From: G965200765 sp965200765
GTDB lineage: Bacteria; Pseudomonadota; Gammaproteobacteria; Arenicellales; JAJDZL01
NCBI GenBank assembly: GCA_965200765.1
Contig: OZ241380.1
Coordinates: 434,001-498,000, forward strand
Direction of reading: 5' to 3'
Length of the DNA: 64,000 nt
Positions within the stretch are counted from its first letter, which is position 1. Each line of letters opens with the position of its first letter. Of the stretch, positions 26,458 through 35,188 are shown piece by piece. The translations under genes and the position numbers were made by a program. Below the pieces are notes generated by a model that worked only from the letters and a program-made list of their open reading frames with translations, ran no database searches and was not told the origin of the DNA.

Positions 26458-27033
26458 AAACGAGAAGTATTTAACAGTCAGTGTCGAATTCTACCGAATT
26501 GCTTGCTACGATTCGGTGCCGGTACTGCGCGGACCAAGCTTTTGGTCAAATTCGGGGCTGAAGTACCGCCGGGCGATGCACCATGCGCCGAATGATGGTT
26601 CACAAACTGCGCCGCCATTCGCTTAACGGCGGTGGCCTGTACTAATGCCCGCGCAACAATACTTGCGCCAGCAAGCCGCACAAGTAGAACGCATGATTCG
26701 CCGCAAAACTGCTTGTTGCAATGTCGTAGCCGTTTCCTGTGCTGGGTGCTCGAAGCACTAGCTTACTACAAGGCTTCCGCATTGCGGCCAGCTGCTAGGG
26801 CGCTAGTCCCCCAAAGGCGTTTGAAACGCAGGAGATTACCATCAATAGTGACAGACGGACTGGCGATGCGTATAAATCAACATGTTGCATAACAGACTTT
26901 GAGTGCATTCGCAGCACACTCACAGACAGTATCACGTGAACTTGTAAATCGGCATTTTCCAAGCTTCTAGTGACAATCCGGCGAGGGACAGAAGGAAGGC
27001 GACAAGATTGAACAGAACTGTATAATCAACTAT
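26458..27033. other. Non-coding stretch, probable debris
   Basis: GC-rich patches with no continuous frame lie between the AbiJ-like gene and the HEPN gene. Nothing could be assigned. Confidence 0.4.
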
Positions 27034-27084
27034 ATGGTTCCAAATTGTTGGCATGCCAGCATTTGCATTACTTGGTATCTGATC

Positions 27085-27432
27085 ATGAAGAGCGATAAAC
27101 AACGGCAACAGCGTTTGAAGAGTTTCAACAATGCCCTGGACCGACTAGACGAGGCGTGCCAGCTTGATTCCTATTCGTTTCTCGAACTTTCCGGGTTAGT
27201 CAAACATTTTGAGATTACATATGAACTGGGTTGGAAATTATTAAAGCTTCAACTGTCCCGCAAGGGTGTTGATGTGAATACACCGCGTGATATTATTCGA
27301 GAAGGGTGTGCGGCGGGCTACTATGACACAGTTGACTGTAAAATACTTTTGGAAGCGTTGGACAAAAGGAAAAAACTTGTGCTTGTATATAATGCAAAAA
27401 TTGCCAAGAATGCGGAATCCCTGATAAAATAA
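27085..27432 (+). CDS. HEPN-type nucleotidyltransferase substrate-binding protein (HI0074 family), truncated
   Basis: The protein (115 residues) has the helical HI0074 fold: FLELSGLVKHFEITYELGWKLLK. In the toxin version of this family the catalytic motif is R-x4-H-x-Y. Here the matching segment reads RKKLVLVY, with leucine in place of histidine, so RNase activity is unlikely. The frame stops at TAA 27430, but the same frame goes on after it for 19 codons (YHPVLVRLRDVLEQVKDA) to a TGA at 27490 that overlaps the partner's ATG. The stop is therefore a late nonsense mutation. The start at 27085 fits family length; the ATG at 27034 is less likely. Confidence 0.75.
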   Translation: MKSDKQRQQRLKSFNNALDRLDEACQLDSYSFLELSGLVKHFEITYELGWKLLKLQLSRKGVDVNTPRDIIREGCAAGYYDTVDCKILLEALDKRKKLVLVYNAKIAKNAESLIK

Positions 27433-27488
27433 TCCTATCATCCGGTACTGGTCAGGTTGCGGGATGTGCTTGAACAGGTAAAAGATGC

Positions 27489-27800
27489 ATGACAGATGGA
27501 TTAGAGCGGTAAGACAGAGAAATCATTATTGACATTCTCTCATCCAATGAAAAGGTGGAACGGGCAGTCCTGTACGGATCCCGGGTGCTCGGAACATTCA
27601 GACCTGCATCCGATGTCGATATTGCTTTGTTTGGTGATTCACTTACATTCAGTGATATCGCTCAGTTGGCGTATACCCTGGAAGAAACCACAATTCCCCA
27701 GAAGATTGATTTGTTGTTGTACAACACTTTGACGAATCATGATTTGCGCAATCACATTGAGGAATCTGGTGTTGAATGGTTCAATCATTCAACCCATTGA
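27489..27800 (+). pseudogene. MNT-type minimal nucleotidyltransferase antitoxin with early nonsense codon
   Basis: The catalytic block GSRVLGTFRPASDVDIALFG (G-S-R/x-S-D-x-D) is intact, and IDLLLYN follows. MNT proteins AMPylate and silence HEPN toxins. The natural ATG at 27489 (overlapping the original HEPN stop as ATGA) is followed by MTDGLER and then TAA at 27510. Downstream the frame continues without breaks (REIIIDILSSNEKVERAVLYGSR). A GTG at 27555 could allow a shorter product that still has the active site. Both members of this pair thus carry a nonsense codon. Confidence 0.75.
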
Positions 27801-27910
27801 AAAAGTCAGTCAAGCAAGCTGCAATCAGATGGTACTGAGCAAGAATATTGCCTTGTTTGACTTGTTCATACCGAATCAATCATCAACAAGTTTTGAGTCA
27901 GGAGCCAGAA

Positions 27911-28462
27911 TTGAGCAGTATTGAAAGCGGTGCGCGCATTATTGCAGAGGGCGGAGTCATTGCATATCCGACAGAAGCCTGTTTTGGAATTGGTTGTGAT
28001 CCGAAGAATGAAGATGCGGTTCGCCGAATTTTTCAAATCAAGAACCGGCCGGCCGGCATGGGCCTGATTCTTATTGCGGACTGCTTTGATCGACTCGTTC
28101 CGTATGTGGATATAACCAACGAATCAATTCTGGATGAACCCCTTGCTTCTTGGCCCGGCCCGTACACATGGATTTTTCCGGCAAAAACAGGTGTTGCGCC
28201 AGTGTTGTCGGCGAAAAACGAAAAAATAGCAGTGCGTGTAACTGCGCATCCTATTGCTGCCGCACTGTGCGAACAGGTTGAAATGGCAATTGTTTCAACC
28301 AGTGCCAATCGACATGGCATGTCTCCCACTCGCAGTTATGCCGAGACAGTTGATATTCTTGGTGCTGACCTTGACTGCGTCGTACAAGGGGACATTGGGG
28401 ATCAACTCAGGCCGACCTGGATTCGGGATGCGGTAACCGGTGAAACGATTCGAGCGGCATGA
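27911..28462 (+). CDS. tsaC: Threonylcarbamoyl-AMP synthase (YrdC/Sua5 family)
   Basis: The 183-residue protein shows GGVIAYPTEACFGIGCDP near the N-terminus and VSTSANRHGMSP near the middle, both hallmarks of TsaC, which makes the activated precursor for the t6A37 modification of tRNAs. I chose the TTG at 27911 because AGGAG precedes it and the product then begins LSSIESGARII as in the family; an in-frame ATG at 27848 would add 21 unrelated residues. The stop overlaps the hemF ATG by four bases. The tsaC-hemF order is common in gammaproteobacteria. Confidence 0.87.
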   Translation: MSSIESGARIIAEGGVIAYPTEACFGIGCDPKNEDAVRRIFQIKNRPAGMGLILIADCFDRLVPYVDITNESILDEPLASWPGPYTWIFPAKTGVAPVLSAKNEKIAVRVTAHPIAAALCEQVEMAIVSTSANRHGMSPTRSYAETVDILGADLDCVVQGDIGDQLRPTWIRDAVTGETIRAA

Positions 28463-29403
28463 AAGGTGCTTTCTATTTGTCAATGGCAATGAATCGAGAA
28501 AATACTGAAATTGCATTGGTGCAGGAGTATTTGCGAGATCTGCAGCTAATGATTTGCAAGGAGCTGGAAGCTGAAGACGGAGAAGGGGAATTCAAGGAGG
28601 ATGTGTGGAATTTTGCTGGCGGAGGGGGTGGCAAAAGCAGGGTACTGACAAATGGACGGGTGTTTGAAAAAGCGGGCGTAAACTATTCTTCAATTTGCGG
28701 CGAGCAGTTGCCGGTCGCGGCAACTGCAAAGCGAGGTGCCTTGGCGGAGCAGCCATTCACTGCAACAGGTGTTTCACTAGTGGTTCATCCGTTGAACCCC
28801 TATGTGCCCACGACTCATATGAACCTTCGGTTTATTCAGGTTGGTGATGAGAAGTGGTGGTTCGGGGGCGGATTTGATCTGACTCCGTATTATGGATTTG
28901 AGGAGGATGCAGTACATTGGCATACACAAGCGCACAAGGCCTGCAACGGATTTGGAGAATCGCGCTATGCAAGGTACAAGCAATGGTGTGATGATTACTT
29001 TTTTCTGAAGCATCGCAATGAAACTCGCGGAATTGGCGGGTTGTTCTTCGACGATCTCGATGAGCAGGATTTTGACTACAGTTTCCGTTTTGTTCGCAGC
29101 GTGGGGGATCACTTTCTGCCAGCTTACATGCCCATCGTGCAAAGACGCAAGGAAACTCCGTACAAAGAGCGGGAGCGGGATTTTCAACTGTATCGTCGCG
29201 GTCGTTATGTGGAATTCAATCTGGTGTACGACCGGGGAACCCTGTTTGGTCTGCAGTCCGGCGGGAGAACTGAATCGATCTTGATGTCGTTGCCGCCGCT
29301 GGTTGCTTGGCATTATGACTGGCAGCCAGAAAAAAACTCGCCGGAATGGGATTTGTACGAAAATTTTCTGAAGCCCAGAGACTGGTTGCTCCTTGGCCAA
29401 TGA
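28459..29403 (+). CDS. hemF: Oxygen-dependent coproporphyrinogen III oxidase
   Basis: The 314-residue enzyme of haem synthesis decarboxylates coproporphyrinogen III using oxygen. Family segments are clear: VNYSSICGEQLP, HPLNPYVPTTHMNLRF, WWFGGGFDLTPYY and RYVEFNLVYDRGTLFGLQSGGRTESILMSLPP (quoted in parts). It overlaps tsaC and waaA by four bases on each side, so the three are one transcript. An oxygen-requiring enzyme implies at least a microaerobic life style. Confidence 0.95.
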   Translation: MKGAFYLSMAMNRENTEIALVQEYLRDLQLMICKELEAEDGEGEFKEDVWNFAGGGGGKSRVLTNGRVFEKAGVNYSSICGEQLPVAATAKRGALAEQPFTATGVSLVVHPLNPYVPTTHMNLRFIQVGDEKWWFGGGFDLTPYYGFEEDAVHWHTQAHKACNGFGESRYARYKQWCDDYFFLKHRNETRGIGGLFFDDLDEQDFDYSFRFVRSVGDHFLPAYMPIVQRRKETPYKERERDFQLYRRGRYVEFNLVYDRGTLFGLQSGGRTESILMSLPPLVAWHYDWQPEKNSPEWDLYENFLKPRDWLLLGQ

Positions 29404-30683
29404 TGGCGAAGTTGGCACTTCTGTTTTACAACATCGCACTGATTGTGCTGATTCCGGTCATTTTTGTTCGGTATTTGATCAAAGGTTTTCGGAATCCCGC
29501 GTATTGGAAGCGTCTTGGAGAACGGTTTGGATTTGTCAAGGATGATGTGACTCCGGGGAAATTGTGGGTGCATGCTGTATCAGTCGGAGAGGTCAATGCG
29601 GCTGTACCATTGATTCGAAAGCAACTGGACGTTCGAGGGATTCGGTCCGTGGTGGTAACCTGTGCAACTCCTACAGGGTCGGACCAAGTCAGAATGTCCT
29701 TGGCCGGGTCCGTGGAGCAATTCTATGCGCCGCTGGATCTGAAATTTGCAGTAAACAGATTTTTGGCCAGAATTCGTCCGGAAGCACTTGTCATCATGGA
29801 AACCGAATTATGGCCGAACTTGTTGCTTGCCTGTCAGCGACAAGGTGTTCGAATCATGTTTGCGAATATGAGAGTGTCGGACCGAAGCTATCAGAATGCA
29901 CGAAGATTCAAGGCACTTTTCCGGCATGTACTTCACGGTGTCGGGCGTTTCTGTGTTCAGACTGAAACTGATGCAGAACGAATTGTTGCATTGGGTGTCA
30001 ATACAGACCGAATCGAGGTCACTGGCAATCTCAAGTTTGAACTGGATTTGCCGAAGGGTTTTGATGAGCAAGCAAGTGATTTCAGAGAACTATGGGGCAG
30101 TCATCGACCTGTGTTGATTCTGGGTAGCTCGCATGCAGGAGAAGATGAAATGATTTTCGGTGTTTTCAGGCGATTGCGAAGTTTTTATCCGGATCTGGTG
30201 TGTATTGTGGTTCCGCGTCATCCGGAGCGATTCGAACAAGTGTATTTGCTGGCTGTGGAATCAGGATATTCTGTCGTGCGAAGAAGCAACTGGAATCAAT
30301 CGCCGGGTCAATTGGTTGACATTGTGGTGGTAGATACTATGGGAGAGTTGCTTCAGTTTTACGGAGCATCGGACGTTGCGGTTGTCGGAGGAAGCTTTGT
30401 AGACACTGGGGGGCACAACGTACTGGAGTGCATGGCGGCGGGCGTGCCAGTAATTTTTGGTCCTGACATGTCGAATTTTCGGGAAATTTCCAGCATGGTG
30501 CTTGCCAGCGGTGCCGGAAAGCAAGCTCAAGACGCAGAAGAGTTGTTTTCGGCGATTCGGGAGTATCTGGACAGTGTCGAGCGACGCAAGGAAGCTGTGG
30601 AGAAGGGACAAGAGGTACTGGAAGCGAATCGCGGGGCCTTGCAACGAACCTGCGATGCATTGGAAACTTTGACACGTCAGTGA
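29400..30683 (+). CDS. waaA: 3-deoxy-D-manno-octulosonic acid (Kdo) transferase
   Basis: The 427-residue glycosyltransferase adds Kdo to lipid A at the inner membrane. An N-terminal membrane anchor (LALLFYNIALIVLIPVIFV) is followed by family motifs WVHAVSVGEVNAA, METELWPNLL and VVGGSFVDTGGHNVLE. The ATG at 29400 overlaps the hemF stop (ATGA); a start at 29346 would overlap by 58 bases and is less likely. It shows that the organism has a lipopolysaccharide-bearing outer membrane. Confidence 0.93.
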   Translation: MMAKLALLFYNIALIVLIPVIFVRYLIKGFRNPAYWKRLGERFGFVKDDVTPGKLWVHAVSVGEVNAAVPLIRKQLDVRGIRSVVVTCATPTGSDQVRMSLAGSVEQFYAPLDLKFAVNRFLARIRPEALVIMETELWPNLLLACQRQGVRIMFANMRVSDRSYQNARRFKALFRHVLHGVGRFCVQTETDAERIVALGVNTDRIEVTGNLKFELDLPKGFDEQASDFRELWGSHRPVLILGSSHAGEDEMIFGVFRRLRSFYPDLVCIVVPRHPERFEQVYLLAVESGYSVVRRSNWNQSPGQLVDIVVVDTMGELLQFYGASDVAVVGGSFVDTGGHNVLECMAAGVPVIFGPDMSNFREISSMVLASGAGKQAQDAEELFSAIREYLDSVERRKEAVEKGQEVLEANRGALQRTCDALETLTRQ

Positions 30684-30911
30684 TTTTTTCAAATTTTCGT
30701 TGATCATTTGAATCGTCGCGGCACCATTTCTCCTGGCTTCAGGGAGTAAATCATCTCCGTACCAAGTCGTTCAAAGGGTCTGAATTGCGGGTTGGTGTGG
30801 AGAGAAGATTCAAGAATGTTGATGCTCAAGGCATATTCTAACCATTCCAGTCTGATTTTTTGATATTCTTGCATAGTACCAATTTAACCTAATCAAAGAG
30901 GGAGAATATGT

Positions 30912-32063
30912 ATGGACAAGAAGTACATGACCTACAAAAAGGAAGACTTTGAAGAGTTGCTTGCAACTGGACAAATGTCTCGCCGAAAATTCAATTCAAT
31001 TCTGGCCGGGTTCGGGGTTGGATTGGTTGCCATGCCGCTGGGGTGGAACAAGGCTCATGCGGCTGCGGATGATCACCCGAATGTTTTTACCTGGGAAGGC
31101 TGGGATTCACGTGGCCATCATCTCGAGTATGAAAACAAGTACGGAGAGTTGCCAAACTTTTCGATCTTTGGAGACGAAGAGGAAGCATTTGCGAAAATGC
31201 AGGCCGGTGCACAGTTTGATGTCACGCATCCGTGCTCGTACAAGGTAGAAATCTGGCGAGATGCGGGGATTCTGCAACCGATTGATGTGAGTCGTCTCAG
31301 TCACTGGGACGAGCTGATTCCGGCTTTGAAGGAAATTCCCGGCATGAATGTCGGCAATGATGTTTACTTTGTTGCGGCGGATTGGGGTTTTACTTCAGTG
31401 CTGTATCGTCCGGATCTGGTTGATGAGAAGTATCAGGAAGAAGAAACCTGGGGCATCTTGTGGGATGATCGATATTCTGGCCGATTGTCCATGTCAGACA
31501 GTCTGATTGACGGGGTTATGGTAGCGGCCATTTATGGTGGTGCACAGAATCCGTTTGACATGAATGAGGCGGAAGTTCAGAAAACCAGAGAACTGATGTG
31601 TCAGCAGTTGCCGTTGTTGCGGTACTACTGGACCAGTCCGACTGATCTTGAAAATTCCATGGCAAACGATGAGCTGGTTGCAACCAGTTCCTGGAATGAT
31701 GCTTTTACTGCACTGAAAGCGGCCGGGGTGAATGTCAAGTACATGCAGCCGAAGGAAGGTGCGATGACCTGGGTATGCGGTTTCTGTTTGATGAGTGATG
31801 CAGATCCAGCGAAACTGGATAAATCCTACGATGTAATCGACGCATTCCTGAGTCCTTCTTCCGGTGTCTTGTCAATTCTGGATGAAGGTTATGGGCATGC
31901 CAATCTCAATACTTTCGATCTCGTGCCGGAAGGGGAATTGGTCGAGCGTGGTCTGAGTGCAGATCCGGATGAAACGCTGAGTGCCGGGATTTTCCAAGTA
32001 CCCATCAAGAACGAGGCCACTCTTCAAGCCATGTTTGAAGAAGTCAAGGCCGGTTTGTGCTAG
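30912..32063 (+). CDS. potD: Spermidine/putrescine-type ABC transporter substrate-binding protein, Tat-exported
   Basis: The 383-residue periplasmic binding protein has a twin-arginine leader: MSRRKFNSILAGFGVGLVAM with cleavage expected after KAHAA. Export in folded form is therefore likely, which is unusual for PotD proteins. The mature part has the PotD-type pattern (VFTWEGW, then FDVTHPCSYKVEIWRDAGILQPID). Polyamines are the best guess for substrate; related receptors bind other amines or opines. GGGAG lies before the ATG. A 13-bp hairpin follows the stop and probably lets this gene be made in excess over the permeases. Confidence 0.85.
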   Translation: MDKKYMTYKKEDFEELLATGQMSRRKFNSILAGFGVGLVAMPLGWNKAHAAADDHPNVFTWEGWDSRGHHLEYENKYGELPNFSIFGDEEEAFAKMQAGAQFDVTHPCSYKVEIWRDAGILQPIDVSRLSHWDELIPALKEIPGMNVGNDVYFVAADWGFTSVLYRPDLVDEKYQEEETWGILWDDRYSGRLSMSDSLIDGVMVAAIYGGAQNPFDMNEAEVQKTRELMCQQLPLLRYYWTSPTDLENSMANDELVATSSWNDAFTALKAAGVNVKYMQPKEGAMTWVCGFCLMSDADPAKLDKSYDVIDAFLSPSSGVLSILDEGYGHANLNTFDLVPEGELVERGLSADPDETLSAGIFQVPIKNEATLQAMFEEVKAGLC

Positions 32064-32098
32064 TTCTGATTCGGAGCTTTACAATCCACCCAGTTGAT

Positions 32099-32130
32099 TG
32101 ATCGAGGTGCCTTGCATGGCACCTCGATCA
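32099..32130 (+). terminator. Perfect 13-bp hairpin between potD and potB genes
   Basis: Bases 32099-32111 pair perfectly with 32118-32130 around the loop TTGCAT; the core is GATCGAGGTGCC and its complement. A short T-run (GGTTTTC) follows ten bases later. It can act as a partial terminator or protect the potD message from 3' decay, the usual way to raise binding protein over permease. Confidence 0.7.
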
Positions 32131-32346
32131 CCTGGTTTTCGGCAATGCGAGCCCGGAATTTGCCATGCAATTCTGATTGAATTGCGGCCGCCGGCAAATG
32201 ATTCAGATTTTTCAACAAGTCAGCAGATCGGTTTGACAAGATGAGGATTTGCTTTGTGCTGCCAAGCAAGGCCTGTGCAGAACTTCAATGTGGCTAGCCT
32301 GTAAATTCGTCTGTCGAAGAATTCCCCGTATCACCCATTCGGACAA

Positions 32347-33261
32347 ATGAGCACAACGGCCCTGGAATCCAGTACAACTTTTTCCGAACGGATACGGATA
32401 AAGTTTGCACGTAGCGAGTCTGCAAGGGGTCTCACATTATTGTCGCCGACATTGCTGGTGATTCTGATGGCCCTGATGGTGCCATTGATCATTTTGCTGA
32501 CACTCAGTTTTTGGAAGCAAGAGTATGTCAATATTATTCGCACTTTTTCGCTGGACAACTACTTTGCATTTTTTCAGAAGAAGATCTATTATCTGATTCT
32601 GTATCGATCCATCAAGATTTCAGCGCTGGTTACATTTGTGACAGTGTTGCTGGCATATCCGCTGGCGTATTTCATTGCCTTTCATATTCAGAGAAACAAG
32701 ATTATCTGGATCATTCTGGTAACGATTCCGTTTTGGACGAGCTATCTGCTTCGGGTGTTCTCCTGGAAAGTCATTCTTGGATACAACGGGGTGATTAATT
32801 CGGGATTGATATCGTTGGGGATCATTACGGAGCCGCTGGAGTTTCTTCTCTATAATCCGAATGCGGTGGTCATCACATTGGCGCATGCCTGGGCGGCGGT
32901 GGCAATCTTGCCGATCTATGTTTCTCTGGAGAAGATTGATCGGTCGCTGATTGAAGCCTCCCGGGATTTGGGAGAGAACGCGGTCATGACATTCTTTCGG
33001 GTCACGTTGCCATTGTCGTTGCCGGGAGTCATTGCAGCATCTTTGCTGGTGTTCATTCCGACAGTGGGAGACTATGTCACGCCTGCATTGGTGGGCGGCA
33101 CACGTGGCCTGATGATCGGGAATATTATTCAATCCATGTTCGGCAAGGCGCTGAATTGGCCGATGGGTGCGGCGTTGTCAATCATCTCCATGCTGACAGT
33201 AACAGCAGTGGTTTGCGTGTTTCTCGGATGCATGCAGCTAATTCGAAAGCGGGTGAGGTAG
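32347..33261 (+). CDS. potB: ABC transporter permease, PotB type
   Basis: The 304-residue inner-membrane protein has about six membrane segments. The conserved cytoplasmic loop EASRDLGENAVMTFFRVTLPLSLPG is the EAA motif that docks with the ATPase. The first 40 residues are polar and cytoplasmic. It begins 283 bases after potD and ends four bases before the second permease. Confidence 0.88.
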   Translation: MSTTALESSTTFSERIRIKFARSESARGLTLLSPTLLVILMALMVPLIILLTLSFWKQEYVNIIRTFSLDNYFAFFQKKIYYLILYRSIKISALVTFVTVLLAYPLAYFIAFHIQRNKIIWIILVTIPFWTSYLLRVFSWKVILGYNGVINSGLISLGIITEPLEFLLYNPNAVVITLAHAWAAVAILPIYVSLEKIDRSLIEASRDLGENAVMTFFRVTLPLSLPGVIAASLLVFIPTVGDYVTPALVGGTRGLMIGNIIQSMFGKALNWPMGAALSIISMLTVTAVVCVFLGCMQLIRKRVR

Positions 33262-33265
33262 CATC

Positions 33266-34108
33266 ATGACGAACAGGGTTCATGGTGCCGGAAAATGGCT
33301 GGTGTTTTATGCCATCATCTATTTGACGTTTTTGTATTTGCCAGTGGCTGTGTTGCCGGTATTTTCGTTCAACGATTCACAGTACGTGGCATTTCCGCTG
33401 AAAGGATTTACGCTGAAATGGTACGAAGAACTGGTCGACAACTACAGTCTGTTCAATGCTGTGTGGAACAGTTTTCGCGTCGCGGTTTCAGTTGCCATTC
33501 TCAGTACGATTTTGGGAACATTTGCGGCCAAGGCGGTTACGCGTTATCGAATCAAGGGGCGAATCCCTTTGATCGGAGCCATTATGGTGCCGCTGGTCAT
33601 TCCCGAGATCATTTTGGGTATCGCACTTTTAATGACGCTGAGTCTGGGTGGTATTAAGTTGTCGCTTTTTTCGGTCGGGCTGGGGCATATGCTGTTGTGC
33701 GTGCCGTTTTCCATGCTGGTGCTGATTTCGAGAATGGAGGGATTTGACAAGAGCATGGAAGAGGCGGCGCAGGATTTGGGTGAAAATGCCTGGGGTACGT
33801 TCTGGCGGGTAACGTTTCCGATCATGTTTCCGGGCATTGTGGCCAGTTTGCTTCTTACATTTACAATTTCGTTTGATGAATTTGTTTTGGCGTTCTTTTT
33901 GGCCGGAACGGATGCGACTTTGCCGCTCTATATCTGGAGCTCGTTGCGATTTCCAGACAAGTTGCCCGGAGTGCTGTCGCTCGGAGCAATTATCATTGTT
34001 GTATCGACATTTATCATATTTATCGCCGAACTGGTTCGTCGAAGTGGCGTTCAGCTCACACAAACAGGAACAAAGACCGATGTCAAGTACGATTATTTCG
34101 CTAAGTAG
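33266..34108 (+). CDS. potC: ABC transporter permease, PotC type
   Basis: The 280-residue partner permease has six membrane segments and the EAA loop EEAAQDLGENAWGTFWRVTFP. It follows potB by four bases and overlaps the ATPase gene by 29 bases, so the three are coupled. Confidence 0.88.
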   Translation: MTNRVHGAGKWLVFYAIIYLTFLYLPVAVLPVFSFNDSQYVAFPLKGFTLKWYEELVDNYSLFNAVWNSFRVAVSVAILSTILGTFAAKAVTRYRIKGRIPLIGAIMVPLVIPEIILGIALLMTLSLGGIKLSLFSVGLGHMLLCVPFSMLVLISRMEGFDKSMEEAAQDLGENAWGTFWRVTFPIMFPGIVASLLLTFTISFDEFVLAFFLAGTDATLPLYIWSSLRFPDKLPGVLSLGAIIIVVSTFIIFIAELVRRSGVQLTQTGTKTDVKYDYFAK

Positions 34109-35177
34109 CGTGGTCAAGGACTTTGGTGCGGTTCGTGCAGTCAACAACGCGAACTTTGATATTCGGTCCGGAGAGTTTTTCTCATTGCTGGGGCCATCCG
34201 GTTGCGGCAAGACGACTTTGTTGCGAATGCTGGCGGGGTTCGAGCTGCCCACAGAAGGAAGAATTAATATCGATGGCAAGGATGTAACGCTGGTGCCGCC
34301 GAATCATCGGCCGGTCAACATGGTGTTTCAAAGCTATGCAATATTCCCGCATCTGAATGTTGCAGACAATATCGGATTCGGGATGCGAAAATCAGGTTTG
34401 TCAAAGTCGGAAATTGCGCAGAAAATTGAAGAGATGCTGGAGCTGATCAAGTTGCCGGGGTATGGAAAACGCGGTTCGCATGAGTTGTCCGGCGGACAAC
34501 GGCAGAGAGTTGCGCTGGCGCGGGCGTTGATCAAACAACCCAAAGTGTTGTTGCTGGATGAACCATTGGGGGCATTGGACAAGAAACTCAGGGAACAGAT
34601 GCAAATCGAGTTGCGACAACTGCAGCAGACAGTGGGGATTACATTTGTGTTTGTTACTCACGATCAGGAAGAAGCATTGACATTATCCGATCGCATTGCG
34701 GTGATGTCGCATGGGGACGTGCTGGAAATTTCTACGCCGGCGGAGTTGTATGAAGCTCCCAAGTCCCGATTTGTGGCAGACTTCATCGGGACAATGAACT
34801 TCTTCGAGTGCGAAGTAGAAGAATGCAGTGAAGGTACAATCACTGCATCGTCGCCTATTCTGGGTTCGGTGCGAACGGTATACGAGGATTCTCCCAAATC
34901 AAAAGGCGAGAAGTTTATGCTGGCGATACGGCCCGAAAAGTTTGAGCTAGTATTTTCGGAGCCCGAGGTTTCATTCAACAAGGTTCTCGGGAAGATGGGG
35001 CCGTCTGCGTATCTCGGCGATCGAAGTCATTTCTACATTTATCTGAAACGGCGCGATGATCCCGTGTCGGTTGCATTGCAGAATTTGAGTACTTCGCTGG
35101 AAAAGCTCGGGGAGCCGAATCAGGAAGTGTGGCTGACGTGGTCCGAATCATCGTCTGTTGTTTTATCGAATGAGTGA
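34080..35177 (+). CDS. potA: ABC transporter ATP-binding protein, PotA type
   Basis: The 365-residue ATPase has Walker A GPSGCGKTT, the ABC signature LSGGQRQRVALARAL, Walker B VLLLDEPLGALD and the H-loop THDQEEAL, followed by a C-terminal TOBE domain. I chose the ATG at 34080 (MSSTIISLSSVVKDFG), which is the family start; an open frame reaching back to 33837 is an overlap artefact inside potC. The stop overlaps a GTG of argC. Confidence 0.9.
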   Translation: MSSTIISLSSVVKDFGAVRAVNNANFDIRSGEFFSLLGPSGCGKTTLLRMLAGFELPTEGRINIDGKDVTLVPPNHRPVNMVFQSYAIFPHLNVADNIGFGMRKSGLSKSEIAQKIEEMLELIKLPGYGKRGSHELSGGQRQRVALARALIKQPKVLLLDEPLGALDKKLREQMQIELRQLQQTVGITFVFVTHDQEEALTLSDRIAVMSHGDVLEISTPAELYEAPKSRFVADFIGTMNFFECEVEECSEGTITASSPILGSVRTVYEDSPKSKGEKFMLAIRPEKFELVFSEPEVSFNKVLGKMGPSAYLGDRSHFYIYLKRRDDPVSVALQNLSTSLEKLGEPNQEVWLTWSESSSVVLSNE

Positions 35178-35188
35178 GGGTACAAGCT

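Noticed and set aside
29346..29399. Upstream start for waaA
   Set aside because: It would overlap hemF by 58 bases and add residues not seen in the family; the ATGA overlap at 29400 is better.
33837..34079. N-terminal extension of PotA
   Set aside because: The extra 81 residues overlap potC in another frame and do not resemble PotA; the family start and ribosome site are at 34080.
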